Shown: in pieces, positions 35,610 through 43,762 of the stretch
How the letters are laid out: the number at the start of each line of letters is the position of its first letter
How positions within the stretch are numbered: position 1 is the first letter of the stretch
From: Aliiroseovarius crassostreae
GTDB taxonomy: Bacteria; Pseudomonadota; Alphaproteobacteria; Rhodobacterales; Rhodobacteraceae
Reading direction: 5' to 3'
Length of the DNA stretch: 64,000 bases
Assembly (NCBI RefSeq): GCF_001307765.1
Contig: NZ_LKBA01000004.1
Coordinates: forward strand, 124,001 to 188,000
Notes under the pieces: model-generated
The model's database searches: none
What the model saw: only the letters and a program-made list of their open reading frames with translations
What the model was told of the DNA's origin: nothing
Position numbers and translations under genes: made by a program

Positions 35610-36875
35610 TCAGGCCGAAAGCCGGACCCGGGGGGCGCTTGGTCGGAACTGAAACGGCGCAGGATCGCGACTGCCGGTTGGGCGGCAGTTTTTCAGAAGC
35701 ATCTCTTCGAACGCCGCAAAAATCCGCTGCATATGGGGGGGCTTGTAAGGGAAAGTGGTGTCGCAATCCATGTCATGCACGATCAGCGCGTTATCCGCTT
35801 CGAAGACCACCAGATTGCCCTGCGCATCCTCGGCACAGTCGATGCCGAAATACCCCAGTCCGATCCCGTCGGTGATAGCCCTGAGCGCATGTTTGTGGCG
35901 CGTGGCGAAATCATCGCGGAAGTGATCCATGAACCGGGCTTCTTCACGACGCTTGTCTGCGCAGGCCTCCATTCCCGCATTCAGATACCAGATGTCCCAA
36001 TGTGTGGCGATGGCCATGTGACAGGGGAAGGGCTGACCATCGACAAACACCACCCGGTATTTGCGAAACTGCCCGTCGCATGGGGTGGCGTAGTGAATGT
36101 ATTCTGACAGGAAAAACGCAGGCTCCGGGTGGTTCACGAGGTAGGAGATCAGCGCCTCACGCGAGGGGATATTGGCAAGTCCTTTGCCCGCATGTGACCC
36201 GCAGGGACGGATGACAATCGGATAGCCGCCCAGCGCGGAGAGCATCTGATCTTCGGTTTCGTTCATCAACGCGGTCACCAATTCATCCAGCGTCACACGT
36301 TTGGTCTGTGGAAAGCGAAGCCCGGGCACATAAGAAAACCTTTGCCCAAGCTGATGACGTTCAAGCATGAGCTGAGCGCCGGGCAGGTTCAGAACCGTGC
36401 TGCCAGCCGAAGCAGCCAGCCGTCGCACCTGGCCAAAGATCGGATCTGTCGTGGCGGTGTCTGCCGGGATGGCGCAGAAGGCGACGTCATGGTCGGGCAG
36501 ATCCAGATGCGTGCCGTCAGAGGCATGCGGGTAATAGGTGATGATCTCGAAATCCGACCGCTGCAAAAGGAACTCGACCGGTGTATTGGCCCCCATGTGG
36601 CCCGGTTTGGCAAAGACCAGCACCCGGTGTTTCGCACGCTCGCCCTGATTGGTGACAAAGGCGCGCTGACGCGAGAGGGCTTTGGCCTGCCATTCCAGGC
36701 CCAACGGCTGATTGCCCTGTAACTGTTCGATCACGGACAGGTCCATCAATGCCCCTTCGCAGGGGCCTTCGCTCAGGCATTGGCGGAGCAATCGTGTCTG
36801 AACCGGGGTCAGATCCTGCCCCTGATAGGCCATCTTTGTCAGGTTCGCGAGGCCGATACGTGTTTGCGGTTCCAT
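35610..36875 (-). CDS. ATP-grasp domain protein with helical N-terminus
   Basis: 421 residues. About 1-75 is helical and TPR-like. The middle (about 80-170) resembles the pre-ATP-grasp Rossmann region, and 175-390 is an ATP-grasp fold: YPIVIRPCGSHAGKGLANI is the nucleotide loop, SEYIHYATPCDGQFRKYRVVFVDG and LGYFGIDCAEDAQGNLVVFEADNALIVHDMD carry the Mg-binding Asp/Glu/Asn. It should ligate a carboxylate to an amine or thiol using ATP; substrate unknown. It lies 81 bp after the reductive dehalogenase on the same strand, so it might belong to that transcript. Confidence 0.82.
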   Translation of the reverse strand: MEPQTRIGLANLTKMAYQGQDLTPVQTRLLRQCLSEGPCEGALMDLSVIEQLQGNQPLGLEWQAKALSRQRAFVTNQGERAKHRVLVFAKPGHMGANTPVEFLLQRSDFEIITYYPHASDGTHLDLPDHDVAFCAIPADTATTDPIFGQVRRLAASAGSTVLNLPGAQLMLERHQLGQRFSYVPGLRFPQTKRVTLDELVTALMNETEDQMLSALGGYPIVIRPCGSHAGKGLANIPSREALISYLVNHPEPAFFLSEYIHYATPCDGQFRKYRVVFVDGQPFPCHMAIATHWDIWYLNAGMEACADKRREEARFMDHFRDDFATRHKHALRAITDGIGLGYFGIDCAEDAQGNLVVFEADNALIVHDMDCDTTFPYKPPHMQRIFAAFEEMLLKNCRPTGSRDPAPFQFRPSAPRVRLSA

Positions 36876-36956
36876 TCTGGCTCCTCTCCGTGATTCCCGG
36901 TCAGGATGAGAGGATTTGATTAAAAAACCGTGCGTATTGGTGGAAATTGCACCCGT

Positions 36957-39900
36957 CTACAGGTCCAGCTCAATCACCCCGCCCGCGTCACGGGCGCGGC
37001 TTTGACACAGGATCATCGCCCCTTCGCGCTGGGCGTTGGACAGCACGAAATCCCGATGCTCCACATCCCCTGCGATGACCCCGCATTTGCACACGCCACA
37101 GATCCCGTCCGAACATTTCACATCCACATGCACGCCATTGGCATTCAGAATGTCTGCGGCGGTCTGATCTTCGGGCACGGTAAAGGCGCGCCCATCCCTG
37201 AGTTTCAGCGTGAACGGGTGGTTTTCGTAATCCGGCAGGTCCGGCACCGAGAAATATTCCAGATGCCGGGCCTCTTGCGGGAAACCCTGCGCCTCGGCGG
37301 CCCGCATCACCGCATCCATATAGGCCTCCGATCCGCAGCAATAGACATGCCAGCCGGGCTGATAGCCGGACAGGGTGGTGTTGAAATCCGCCCGTGTGCC
37401 CTGATCGGAAAAATGCAGATGCACCCGATCCGCCCAGGGCGCACTGGTCAGGTCATTCACAAACCCGGCATCTGCGGCGCGCGAGCAGGAGTAATGCAGC
37501 GAAAAATCCCGCCCCAGCGCGTGCAGCCGGTGGGCAAAGGCAATCATCGGTGTGATGCCGATCCCGCCCCCCATCAGCAGGGTTCTGGTCGCGGTCTCAT
37601 CCAATTCGAAATGGTTGATCGGTTTCGAGATGAACAGTTTGCGTCCCGGTACAAAGATGCGGTGCAGAAGGGCCGAGCCACCACGCCCGGTGTCTTCGCG
37701 CAATACGCCGATCTGATAGCTGGTGTGGTCGGCGGGATCGCCGGACAGGGAATACTGACGCAGAAATTCCGGGCTGACGAGCACGTCCAGATGGCCGCCT
37801 GCGCTCCACCCCGGCAAAGGCGCGCCATCGGGGCGGATGAATTCGTATTTCGTGACCCTGTCGGTCATTTTCTCGACTTTTGAAACCTGCACTTCGATCA
37901 CCGGCGCGTCCCCATCGATGGTAAAGCGATGGATCATCGACAGATCGCCCGCCGCTTTGCGGGTGCGGTATTCATCGGGCGAGATCAGGGCTTCATAAGC
38001 GGCAATCCCTGCCTCGCGATCCATCGGAAACGGATAGGGATAAGGCGGCGGCGACAGGTTAGCGGGGTAGGCGGCAAGGGTCTGATCTTCAGGCCTGAGG
38101 TCAATTTCGCGGTTGAGCCCCCGCCGGTTGACTGGGTTTTCGGTGGGGTGATACCCCCCGTCCTCGGCCAGTTCCAGATCCCACCACCATGTCTTGACCG
38201 GGTTGATCTCACCATTCCCGACCGCGTCGTCCAGTTTGGCCAAGGCCGGGGCGGCTGCGGGGAAACGGGATGCGGCCCAGCGAAACGGGGCCTGTGCAAA
38301 CAGTCCTTCAAGGTTCCACGGGCAGGTTTTCATGCAACGCCCGCACATCGCCCCGCCGGGGTTGGTCACGCGGTATGTGGTGCATTTCTGCGCGTCGGAC
38401 TTCCAGACCTCATAACCATTGAACATCTTTTTCGACCCGGCGGAGATCGCACCGGAGGGGCATTCGCGGGCACATTTGTTGCAGGCTTCACAAAAGGCCT
38501 GCAGGCCAAAATCAATCGGTTTGTCATGTCCCATTGGCATATCGGTTGTGACCACGCCGGATTTCAGGCGCGGGCCGAGATAGGGGTTCAGGACCACGTC
38601 GCCGATCCGCGCCACCTCACCCAGCCCGGCCAGAAGTAGGAGCGGTGGTTGCAGCACGGTTCCGTCCATCACCGTATGGGCCTTGGCCGAATAGCCAAGG
38701 TTGCGGATCTGCTGGGCGATGACCCCACCGATGAGGGCGAAGCGCAGATAGGCGCACATCGACTGGCTGACGGCAATCCAGTCATCCCCGGAGGCGCCTT
38801 CCATCGTCTCGAACCCCTGATCGACAATCATGGAAATGGCATTGTCATGGGGGGGATGGATCTCGGCCCCGGTTGCGTCATGGGAATACCAGCACCAGTC
38901 CGGGCAGCGGGAGGTGCCCGCAGCGTCGATGCCAAGGAAATAGCTCGCTGCCCGCAGATTGTCGGCGTTGCGGCTGGCATCCTTGGGGCGGGACCCGTCT
39001 GCTGTGGCGCCATCCTGCAGGGGCACAAACGCCCCCAGCAACCGGCGTTGGGCAAAACTTGGCCCGGATTTGCGCACGTAGTGACCGCCCTTTGAGGCCT
39101 CCTGCAGCGGTTTTCCCATATCGCCGAACTGACTGCGGGCGAACATGTCGGACCGTTTCGGCACCCGCGCCACGTTGGGCTCATCAATATAGGTTGTCGG
39201 GTTGTCCACGCGCTTGAGGCGTTCAAACGGGTGCGGTCCCATATGGTAGTCTCGGTGCGCATAGGGATCACGGGTCAGGGCCGATTTCGCATGCCCCTTG
39301 CCCGGCCCGGTGCCGCCCAGCCACCATGCGGGGCCGGAGGTGGCGTGCCACGGCTGCTCGGCCATGGGCGCAAGGGGGGCGTCATGCGCCAGGTCCATAT
39401 CCGTGGTCACCACGGCGACCCCAAAGCGGTTGCCCAGCCATGGCGCGACCAACTCACCGTTTTCCGCGACCGCAAGCCCCGAGGTCACGGCCAGCTGGTT
39501 CAGATCCACATCGGTTGACATCGGGCTGTGCGCCATCGCGTCAAAGCCCAGAAGGCGGATGTAATTGGCGATCACCACGGCGGTTTCCGTGCTGCGCAAA
39601 CAGGCGCGGTGGTCCTGGGCATCAAGGATCCAGTCCGACCCGCGCTCAGCAGGGTGCGGATCGCGCATGTGTTCAACCAGAAACACGATGGCGTTGGGGT
39701 GTGACGCCCTGCGGGGCGCGCGGTCCATCGACGCCTTGAGATCGGCCATGATCACGTCGATCCCTGCGGCCAGCGTGCGGATCTCGCGGGTTTTCAGGGC
39801 GTCGGAAAGGCGGGGGATGTCGGGGTTCTGGCGGGGGGGCGACAGGCGCGCACCGTCCGGCACCGGACCAATGCCGACCATTGAGGTGTCGAGGTAATAG

Positions 39901-40169
39901 CCAAAGGCTTTCAAATGGTTGGCGCGCTCCTGAAGATCCTCGGGGATGCGCCCGCGCACGGGGGTCACATCCCCATCCCGGATCGCATCCATCATCGCCT
40001 GAAATTCGCCCATGGCATTGACGATGCTTTCGGGATGTTCCGGTCGGTGAAAGGACAAGGGGGCCATGGAGGGCACGGCGGAAAGATCGGCCTGATCGGT
40101 CCGTTTCAGCCGTTCCAACGGGTAAGGTCCAAAGTGAACGGGGCGCTTTTTGTCCGAGAAAATTTTCAT
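36957..40169 (-). CDS. Self-sufficient cobalamin-dependent reductive dehalogenase
   Basis: 1070 residues, BhbA/NpRdhA type: removes halide from organohalides, using B12 and two [4Fe-4S] clusters, in the cytoplasm. No Tat signal. Domains: 1-270 degenerate copy of the corrinoid module; 305-555 corrinoid-binding dehalogenase; 555-620 clusters (CEACNKCARECP, Cys 560/563/566/570; Cys 596/609/612/616); 750-960 FAD/NAD reductase (RQYSL at 804, MGGGIGITPM at 866); 980-1070 plant-type [2Fe-2S] (Cys 1019/1024/1027/1055). Tyr 474, Lys 536 and Arg 600 have the same spacing (62, 64) as the catalytic Tyr426-Lys488-Arg552 I recall for NpRdhA. The fused reductase lets NAD(P)H supply electrons. Coupled to the upstream sulfatase by TGATG. 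Confidence 0.94.
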   Translation of the reverse strand: MKIFSDKKRPVHFGPYPLERLKRTDQADLSAVPSMAPLSFHRPEHPESIVNAMGEFQAMMDAIRDGDVTPVRGRIPEDLQERANHLKAFGYYLDTSMVGIGPVPDGARLSPPRQNPDIPRLSDALKTREIRTLAAGIDVIMADLKASMDRAPRRASHPNAIVFLVEHMRDPHPAERGSDWILDAQDHRACLRSTETAVVIANYIRLLGFDAMAHSPMSTDVDLNQLAVTSGLAVAENGELVAPWLGNRFGVAVVTTDMDLAHDAPLAPMAEQPWHATSGPAWWLGGTGPGKGHAKSALTRDPYAHRDYHMGPHPFERLKRVDNPTTYIDEPNVARVPKRSDMFARSQFGDMGKPLQEASKGGHYVRKSGPSFAQRRLLGAFVPLQDGATADGSRPKDASRNADNLRAASYFLGIDAAGTSRCPDWCWYSHDATGAEIHPPHDNAISMIVDQGFETMEGASGDDWIAVSQSMCAYLRFALIGGVIAQQIRNLGYSAKAHTVMDGTVLQPPLLLLAGLGEVARIGDVVLNPYLGPRLKSGVVTTDMPMGHDKPIDFGLQAFCEACNKCARECPSGAISAGSKKMFNGYEVWKSDAQKCTTYRVTNPGGAMCGRCMKTCPWNLEGLFAQAPFRWAASRFPAAAPALAKLDDAVGNGEINPVKTWWWDLELAEDGGYHPTENPVNRRGLNREIDLRPEDQTLAAYPANLSPPPYPYPFPMDREAGIAAYEALISPDEYRTRKAAGDLSMIHRFTIDGDAPVIEVQVSKVEKMTDRVTKYEFIRPDGAPLPGWSAGGHLDVLVSPEFLRQYSLSGDPADHTSYQIGVLREDTGRGGSALLHRIFVPGRKLFISKPINHFELDETATRTLLMGGGIGITPMIAFAHRLHALGRDFSLHYSCSRAADAGFVNDLTSAPWADRVHLHFSDQGTRADFNTTLSGYQPGWHVYCCGSEAYMDAVMRAAEAQGFPQEARHLEYFSVPDLPDYENHPFTLKLRDGRAFTVPEDQTAADILNANGVHVDVKCSDGICGVCKCGVIAGDVEHRDFVLSNAQREGAMILCQSRARDAGGVIELDL

Positions 40170-41857
40170 CAGCTGTCCTTGTCTTCCGGGGCAACAGGCG
40201 TGGCCTTCCCGCGATAGGCGGTGGTGTAGCGGTCGGGCAGGTCTTCGTCGCCATAGACACCAATCAGCACGCCAACCTGTTCGGATCCGCCTTTGCGACG
40301 CGCAAGGATCTGGTTGTCACTGACCGTGGTGCGTTGCGACATGCGTCTGGCCCAGTGATGCAGGTGGTCATACATTTGGGTGATGATCTCGAAATGGTCT
40401 TTGCTTGCGCCCAGATCGGTCAGTTCGTCGGGGTCGGTTTTCAGATCAAACAACATCGGGCGGAACCCGCCTTCGTCGCCCCCTTCCGCATGGATCAGTT
40501 TCCACCGGTCGGTGACCACCATGAACAGACGGCAATCGCGGGGGGGAAGCCCAAGCCGGTCGGCCATGGGGGATGTGGAATAATCATATTCGCTGATCGC
40601 AAACTCGCGCCACGCCACGTCGTCACCGTGCAGGAGCGGCACAAGCGAGCGTCCTTCGAGGATATGATCGGCCACATCCCCACCGGCCATGTCCACAAAT
40701 GTGGGGGCAAGGTCGATCTGCTCAACCAGCCTGTCCGATACCGTGCCGCGCATGGCATCCGCCTGTGGGCGGGGATCGGCGATGATCAGCGGCACCCGGA
40801 CGGCGGGATCGTGGAAGAAATCCTTTTCCCCCATCCAGTGATCGCCCATGTAATCGCCATGATCCGAGGTGAGCACAATCACCGTGTTCCCGGCCTGCCC
40901 GCTCTCATCAAGGTAATCGAGGATCCGTCCCAGATGGTCGTCACATTGCTTGATCAGACCCATATAGGCGGGGATCACCACGTCGCGCACCTCGTCACGG
41001 GAAAAGGCGGCAGAGAGCTGGCCCTGCAGATAGGCGTCAAATACCGGATGCGCCTGTTGCCGTTCCTTTTCCGCACGCACCACGGGCTGGATATCTTCGA
41101 TCCCATAGAGGTCGTGATAGGGGGGCGGCACGATATAGGGCCAGTGCGGTTTGATATAGGATAGGTGCGCGCACCACGGTCCGTCGCCCTTTCGGGTCTG
41201 CATGAATTCAATCGCCCGGTCGGTAAGCCACGGGGTTTCACTGTCTTCTTCGCGGATATTGGCGGGCTTGCCCGCGTGCATCATCAGGAAACCGGAGGCA
41301 ATATCCCCGGCGTCATCAATTCCGGCATTCGCGTGATCATGCCAGGGATTGTGATCGGTATACCCTTTGTCGCGCAGATATGCGTTATAGGGGGAGCGTT
41401 TTGGGTCATAGAACCCATCTGGCCCCTCGGCCCAAAGCCCGTCATCGCGGATCCAGACGTCAAACCCACATTCACCGATACGGGTGCCAATGACCGAATC
41501 GGATGCCAGCCCCAGCCGCGCCATGCCCTCGGCATCCGCCTTCATATGGGTCTTGCCAATCAGCCAGCACCCCATGCCGGCGCCGCGCAGGTGATCGCCC
41601 ATGGTCAGTTCACCGACCTTGAGCGGAAAGTTGTTGAAGGCCGCCCCATGGGACGAAACATAGCGCCCGGTATAGGTGCTCATCCGGCTGGAGCCGCAGA
41701 CGGGGGACTGGCAATAGGCGCGGTCAAACCGCACCCCGCGCGCCGCCACCCGATCAAAGTTTGGCGTTTCCAGCGTCTTGTGACCGGCACAGCCCAGGTA
41801 ATCAAAGCGCAGCTGGTCATACATGATGAACAGAATATTCGGGGCGGCGGGGGCCAT
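40169..41857 (-). CDS. Sulfatase (arylsulfatase-like), cytoplasmic
   Basis: 562 residues of the alkaline phosphatase/type I sulfatase fold. Metal-binding start NILFIMYDQLRFDYLG; modification site C54-G-S-S-R58 in SPVCGSSRMSTYTGRY, where Cys would become formylglycine; later GKTHMKADAEG and SDHGDYMGDHWMGEKDFFHD ligands. The third motif residue is Ser, where Pro or Ala is usual. No signal peptide, so cytoplasmic. AAGGAG lies 8 bp before ATG. First gene of the operon with the dehalogenase; likely removes sulfate from an aryl (perhaps halo-aryl) sulfate (inference). Confidence 0.9.
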   Translation of the reverse strand: MAPAAPNILFIMYDQLRFDYLGCAGHKTLETPNFDRVAARGVRFDRAYCQSPVCGSSRMSTYTGRYVSSHGAAFNNFPLKVGELTMGDHLRGAGMGCWLIGKTHMKADAEGMARLGLASDSVIGTRIGECGFDVWIRDDGLWAEGPDGFYDPKRSPYNAYLRDKGYTDHNPWHDHANAGIDDAGDIASGFLMMHAGKPANIREEDSETPWLTDRAIEFMQTRKGDGPWCAHLSYIKPHWPYIVPPPYHDLYGIEDIQPVVRAEKERQQAHPVFDAYLQGQLSAAFSRDEVRDVVIPAYMGLIKQCDDHLGRILDYLDESGQAGNTVIVLTSDHGDYMGDHWMGEKDFFHDPAVRVPLIIADPRPQADAMRGTVSDRLVEQIDLAPTFVDMAGGDVADHILEGRSLVPLLHGDDVAWREFAISEYDYSTSPMADRLGLPPRDCRLFMVVTDRWKLIHAEGGDEGGFRPMLFDLKTDPDELTDLGASKDHFEIITQMYDHLHHWARRMSQRTTVSDNQILARRKGGSEQVGVLIGVYGDEDLPDRYTTAYRGKATPVAPEDKDS

Positions 41858-42193
41858 CGCGGCACTCCTTGTTCATTGCGGATGCGACGATTTGAGCATG
41901 TGAAAAAGCCTCTGGAAAGCCAAATTGGATCCAATCGGGAAAAACATGATTTGGTTTTTGTCCGATCGGGTCGTTCCCGGCGCCCTTGATGCCGTGTTTT
42001 TCATTGCGAGCAGATGAGCTGCGGCCTATACCCGGTTCCTGACGAAGCCCATTCGGGCCAGAGAGGTTGGCTGTCGGACATCGACCCAGATAGGGGATGG
42101 AACGCAGCATCGTCGAAGCAGCGTAACGGGCGTCGTCCCTTTGCGCGTATCGGTGTCTCTTCCCTGTGCCCCAGATTTGCGAAAGGACACATG
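41858..42193. other. 336-bp divergent control region
   Basis: Separates the sulfatase-dehalogenase operon from the cobalamin operon. It contains the palindrome at 41924 on the sulfatase side and a GC-rich part at 42000-42150. I looked on both strands for cobalamin riboswitch boxes (GCCACTG and the full GYCAGGARACC box) and did not find a convincing set; CGTCAGGAACCGG on the minus strand is only a partial match. Confidence 0.5.
41924..41935 (-). promoter_or_regulatory. Perfect palindrome ATTGGATCCAAT upstream of the sulfatase
   Basis: 12-bp perfect palindrome 67 bp upstream of the sulfatase start. Its TTGG-N2-CCAA form resembles operators of GntR/FCD-type regulators. Candidate operator for substrate-controlled expression; no regulator gene is adjacent. 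Confidence 0.4.
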
Positions 42194-42445
42194 ATGTCGA
42201 GAACCCTTCTTTTGTCTACTGCAGCGATCAGCCTGACCGCTGCCCCCGCCATGGCCCATATCGGCCACGTCGGAGAAGTGGCCGGACATGGCCACTGGGG
42301 GGCAATCATCCTTCTGGGCGCCGCGGCGGCCGTAGGGCTTTGGGGGGCCTTGAAAGGGGCAAAAGGCACCGAGAAAGCCAAGGCGGATGACGCTGGCGAA
42401 GAGGCCACCGAAGAGGGTGGCGAAGAGGAACTGGTCGGAGCCTGA
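42194..42445 (+). CDS. DUF6732-like small membrane protein
   Basis: 83 residues. A signal peptide (about 1-21, ending APAMA) leaves a mature N-terminus rich in His (HIGHVGEVAGHGHWG), followed by one membrane helix (about 37-54) and an acidic tail of about 20 residues. It resembles the DUF6732 proteins found with cob genes. The His cluster suggests cobalt handling outside the membrane, like CbtB (inference). AAAGGA is 6 bp from ATG 42194; the ATG at 42191 is the alternative. First gene of the cob operon, 4 bp before cbiX. Confidence 0.78.
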   Translation: MSRTLLLSTAAISLTAAPAMAHIGHVGEVAGHGHWGAIILLGAAAAVGLWGALKGAKGTEKAKADDAGEEATEEGGEEELVGA

Positions 42446-42449
42446 ACGG

Positions 42450-43760
42450 ATGAAAACCCAGCTGGATACGCAAGGTAAGAAAATCGGCGTGATGATCTGC
42501 GGTCACGGCTCTCGCAGCCAGGCCGCGGTGGATGAATTCAAGGTGCTGGCAGAGAAGCTGCCCGCGATGCTGCCCGATGACTGGATGGTTGATTACGGCT
42601 ATCTGGAATTTGCCAATCCGGTGATCCGGGTGGGTTTGGACAATCTGCGTGAGGCGGGGTGTGACCGCATTCTGGCCGTGCCGGGGATGCTCTTTGCGGC
42701 GATGCATTCGAAAAACGACATCCCCACCGTGCTCAATACCTATGCCACCAAACATGGTATCGACGTCAGCTATGGGCGGGAATTGGGCGTGGACCCCAAG
42801 ATGGTTGCCGCCGCCGGTGCGCGCATCCGTGACGCGGTGGAGGCTGCCAATGCCGAACATGGCGAGGTGCCGCTTGAAGAAACCTGCCTGGTGGTGATCG
42901 GACGCGGCGCGTCTGACCCGGATGCCAATGCCAACGTGTCGAAAATCGCGCGTCTGCTGCAAGAAGGTATGGGTTTTGGCTGGCTTGAAGTGGGTTATTC
43001 CGGTGTGACCTTCCCGCTGGTGGAACCGTGCCTGACCCACACCGCCAAGCTGGGTTACAAGCGTGTCATCGTCTTCCCGTATTTCCTGTTCACGGGCATC
43101 CTGATCGACCGGATCTATGGCTTCACCGATCAGGTGGCCGCACGTCATCCTGACATCCAGTTCGTGAAAGCCGGTTATCTGAACGACCACGAGAAGGTGC
43201 TGGAAACCTTTGCCGAGCGGATCACCGAACAGGTCGGCGCCATGCCGCCGCCCAATTGCGGCACCTGCGGCTATCGTGATCAGATCCTGGCACTGGATGA
43301 CCCGAAAATTGCGGCGATCTCGGCTGCGGATCGTGCCAAGCACCCGGCCTTTTCCGACACCCCCCCACCCACCTGCGTGATGTGTAAATACCGGGTTGAG
43401 GTGCTGGGTTTTGAAAGTGAACTGGGTGCGGTGCAGGAAAGCCATCACCACCATGTGGAAGGGCAGGGGGCCAACGCGCCCGGCTCAACGGTCGAGACCT
43501 GTTCGCTCTGCGATCATTTCTGCACCGGGGCGTGCCGTCTGGATATGGATCACCACCATCACCACCACCATGATCATGGGCACAGCCATGACCATGATCA
43601 CTCTCACGGCCACGATCATTCACACGATCACGCCCATGACCACACCCATGATCACGGGCATCACCACCACCATCATCACGATCACGACCATGATCACCAC
43701 CACCCGGAATACCCCCATGCAAAACACCCGCATGGTCCGGAATCGGCGCGGGTCAAATAA
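42450..43760 (+). CDS. cbiX: CbiX-type sirohydrochlorin cobaltochelatase with His-rich tail
   Basis: 436 residues, long (CbiX-L) form. Two chelatase halves: MICGHGSRSQAAVDEF at the start and VVIGRGASDPDANANVSKIARL in the second half, with LEVGYSGVTFPLVEP. Cys motifs follow (CGTCGY, CVMCKY, CSLCDHFCTGAC), as in CbiX proteins with an Fe-S cluster. Residues about 363-430 are a His/Asp tail with more than 30 His, probably a cobalt store. CbiX inserts cobalt into sirohydrochlorin in the early-insertion pathway; the same genome has the late chelatase CobN. Confidence 0.93.
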   Translation: MKTQLDTQGKKIGVMICGHGSRSQAAVDEFKVLAEKLPAMLPDDWMVDYGYLEFANPVIRVGLDNLREAGCDRILAVPGMLFAAMHSKNDIPTVLNTYATKHGIDVSYGRELGVDPKMVAAAGARIRDAVEAANAEHGEVPLEETCLVVIGRGASDPDANANVSKIARLLQEGMGFGWLEVGYSGVTFPLVEPCLTHTAKLGYKRVIVFPYFLFTGILIDRIYGFTDQVAARHPDIQFVKAGYLNDHEKVLETFAERITEQVGAMPPPNCGTCGYRDQILALDDPKIAAISAADRAKHPAFSDTPPPTCVMCKYRVEVLGFESELGAVQESHHHHVEGQGANAPGSTVETCSLCDHFCTGACRLDMDHHHHHHHDHGHSHDHDHSHGHDHSHDHAHDHTHDHGHHHHHHHDHDHDHHHPEYPHAKHPHGPESARVK

Positions 43761-43762
43761 AC

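Noticed and set aside
36957-40169. Classical respiratory (membrane-bound) reductive dehalogenase
   Set aside because: No Tat signal and no rdhB anchor gene; the fused NAD(P)H reductase points to a soluble catabolic enzyme.
41990-42180. Possible cobalamin riboswitch before the cob operon or sulfatase
   Set aside because: Only CGTCAGGAACCGG on the minus strand resembles the B12 box; the GCCACTG element and the rest of the core are missing.
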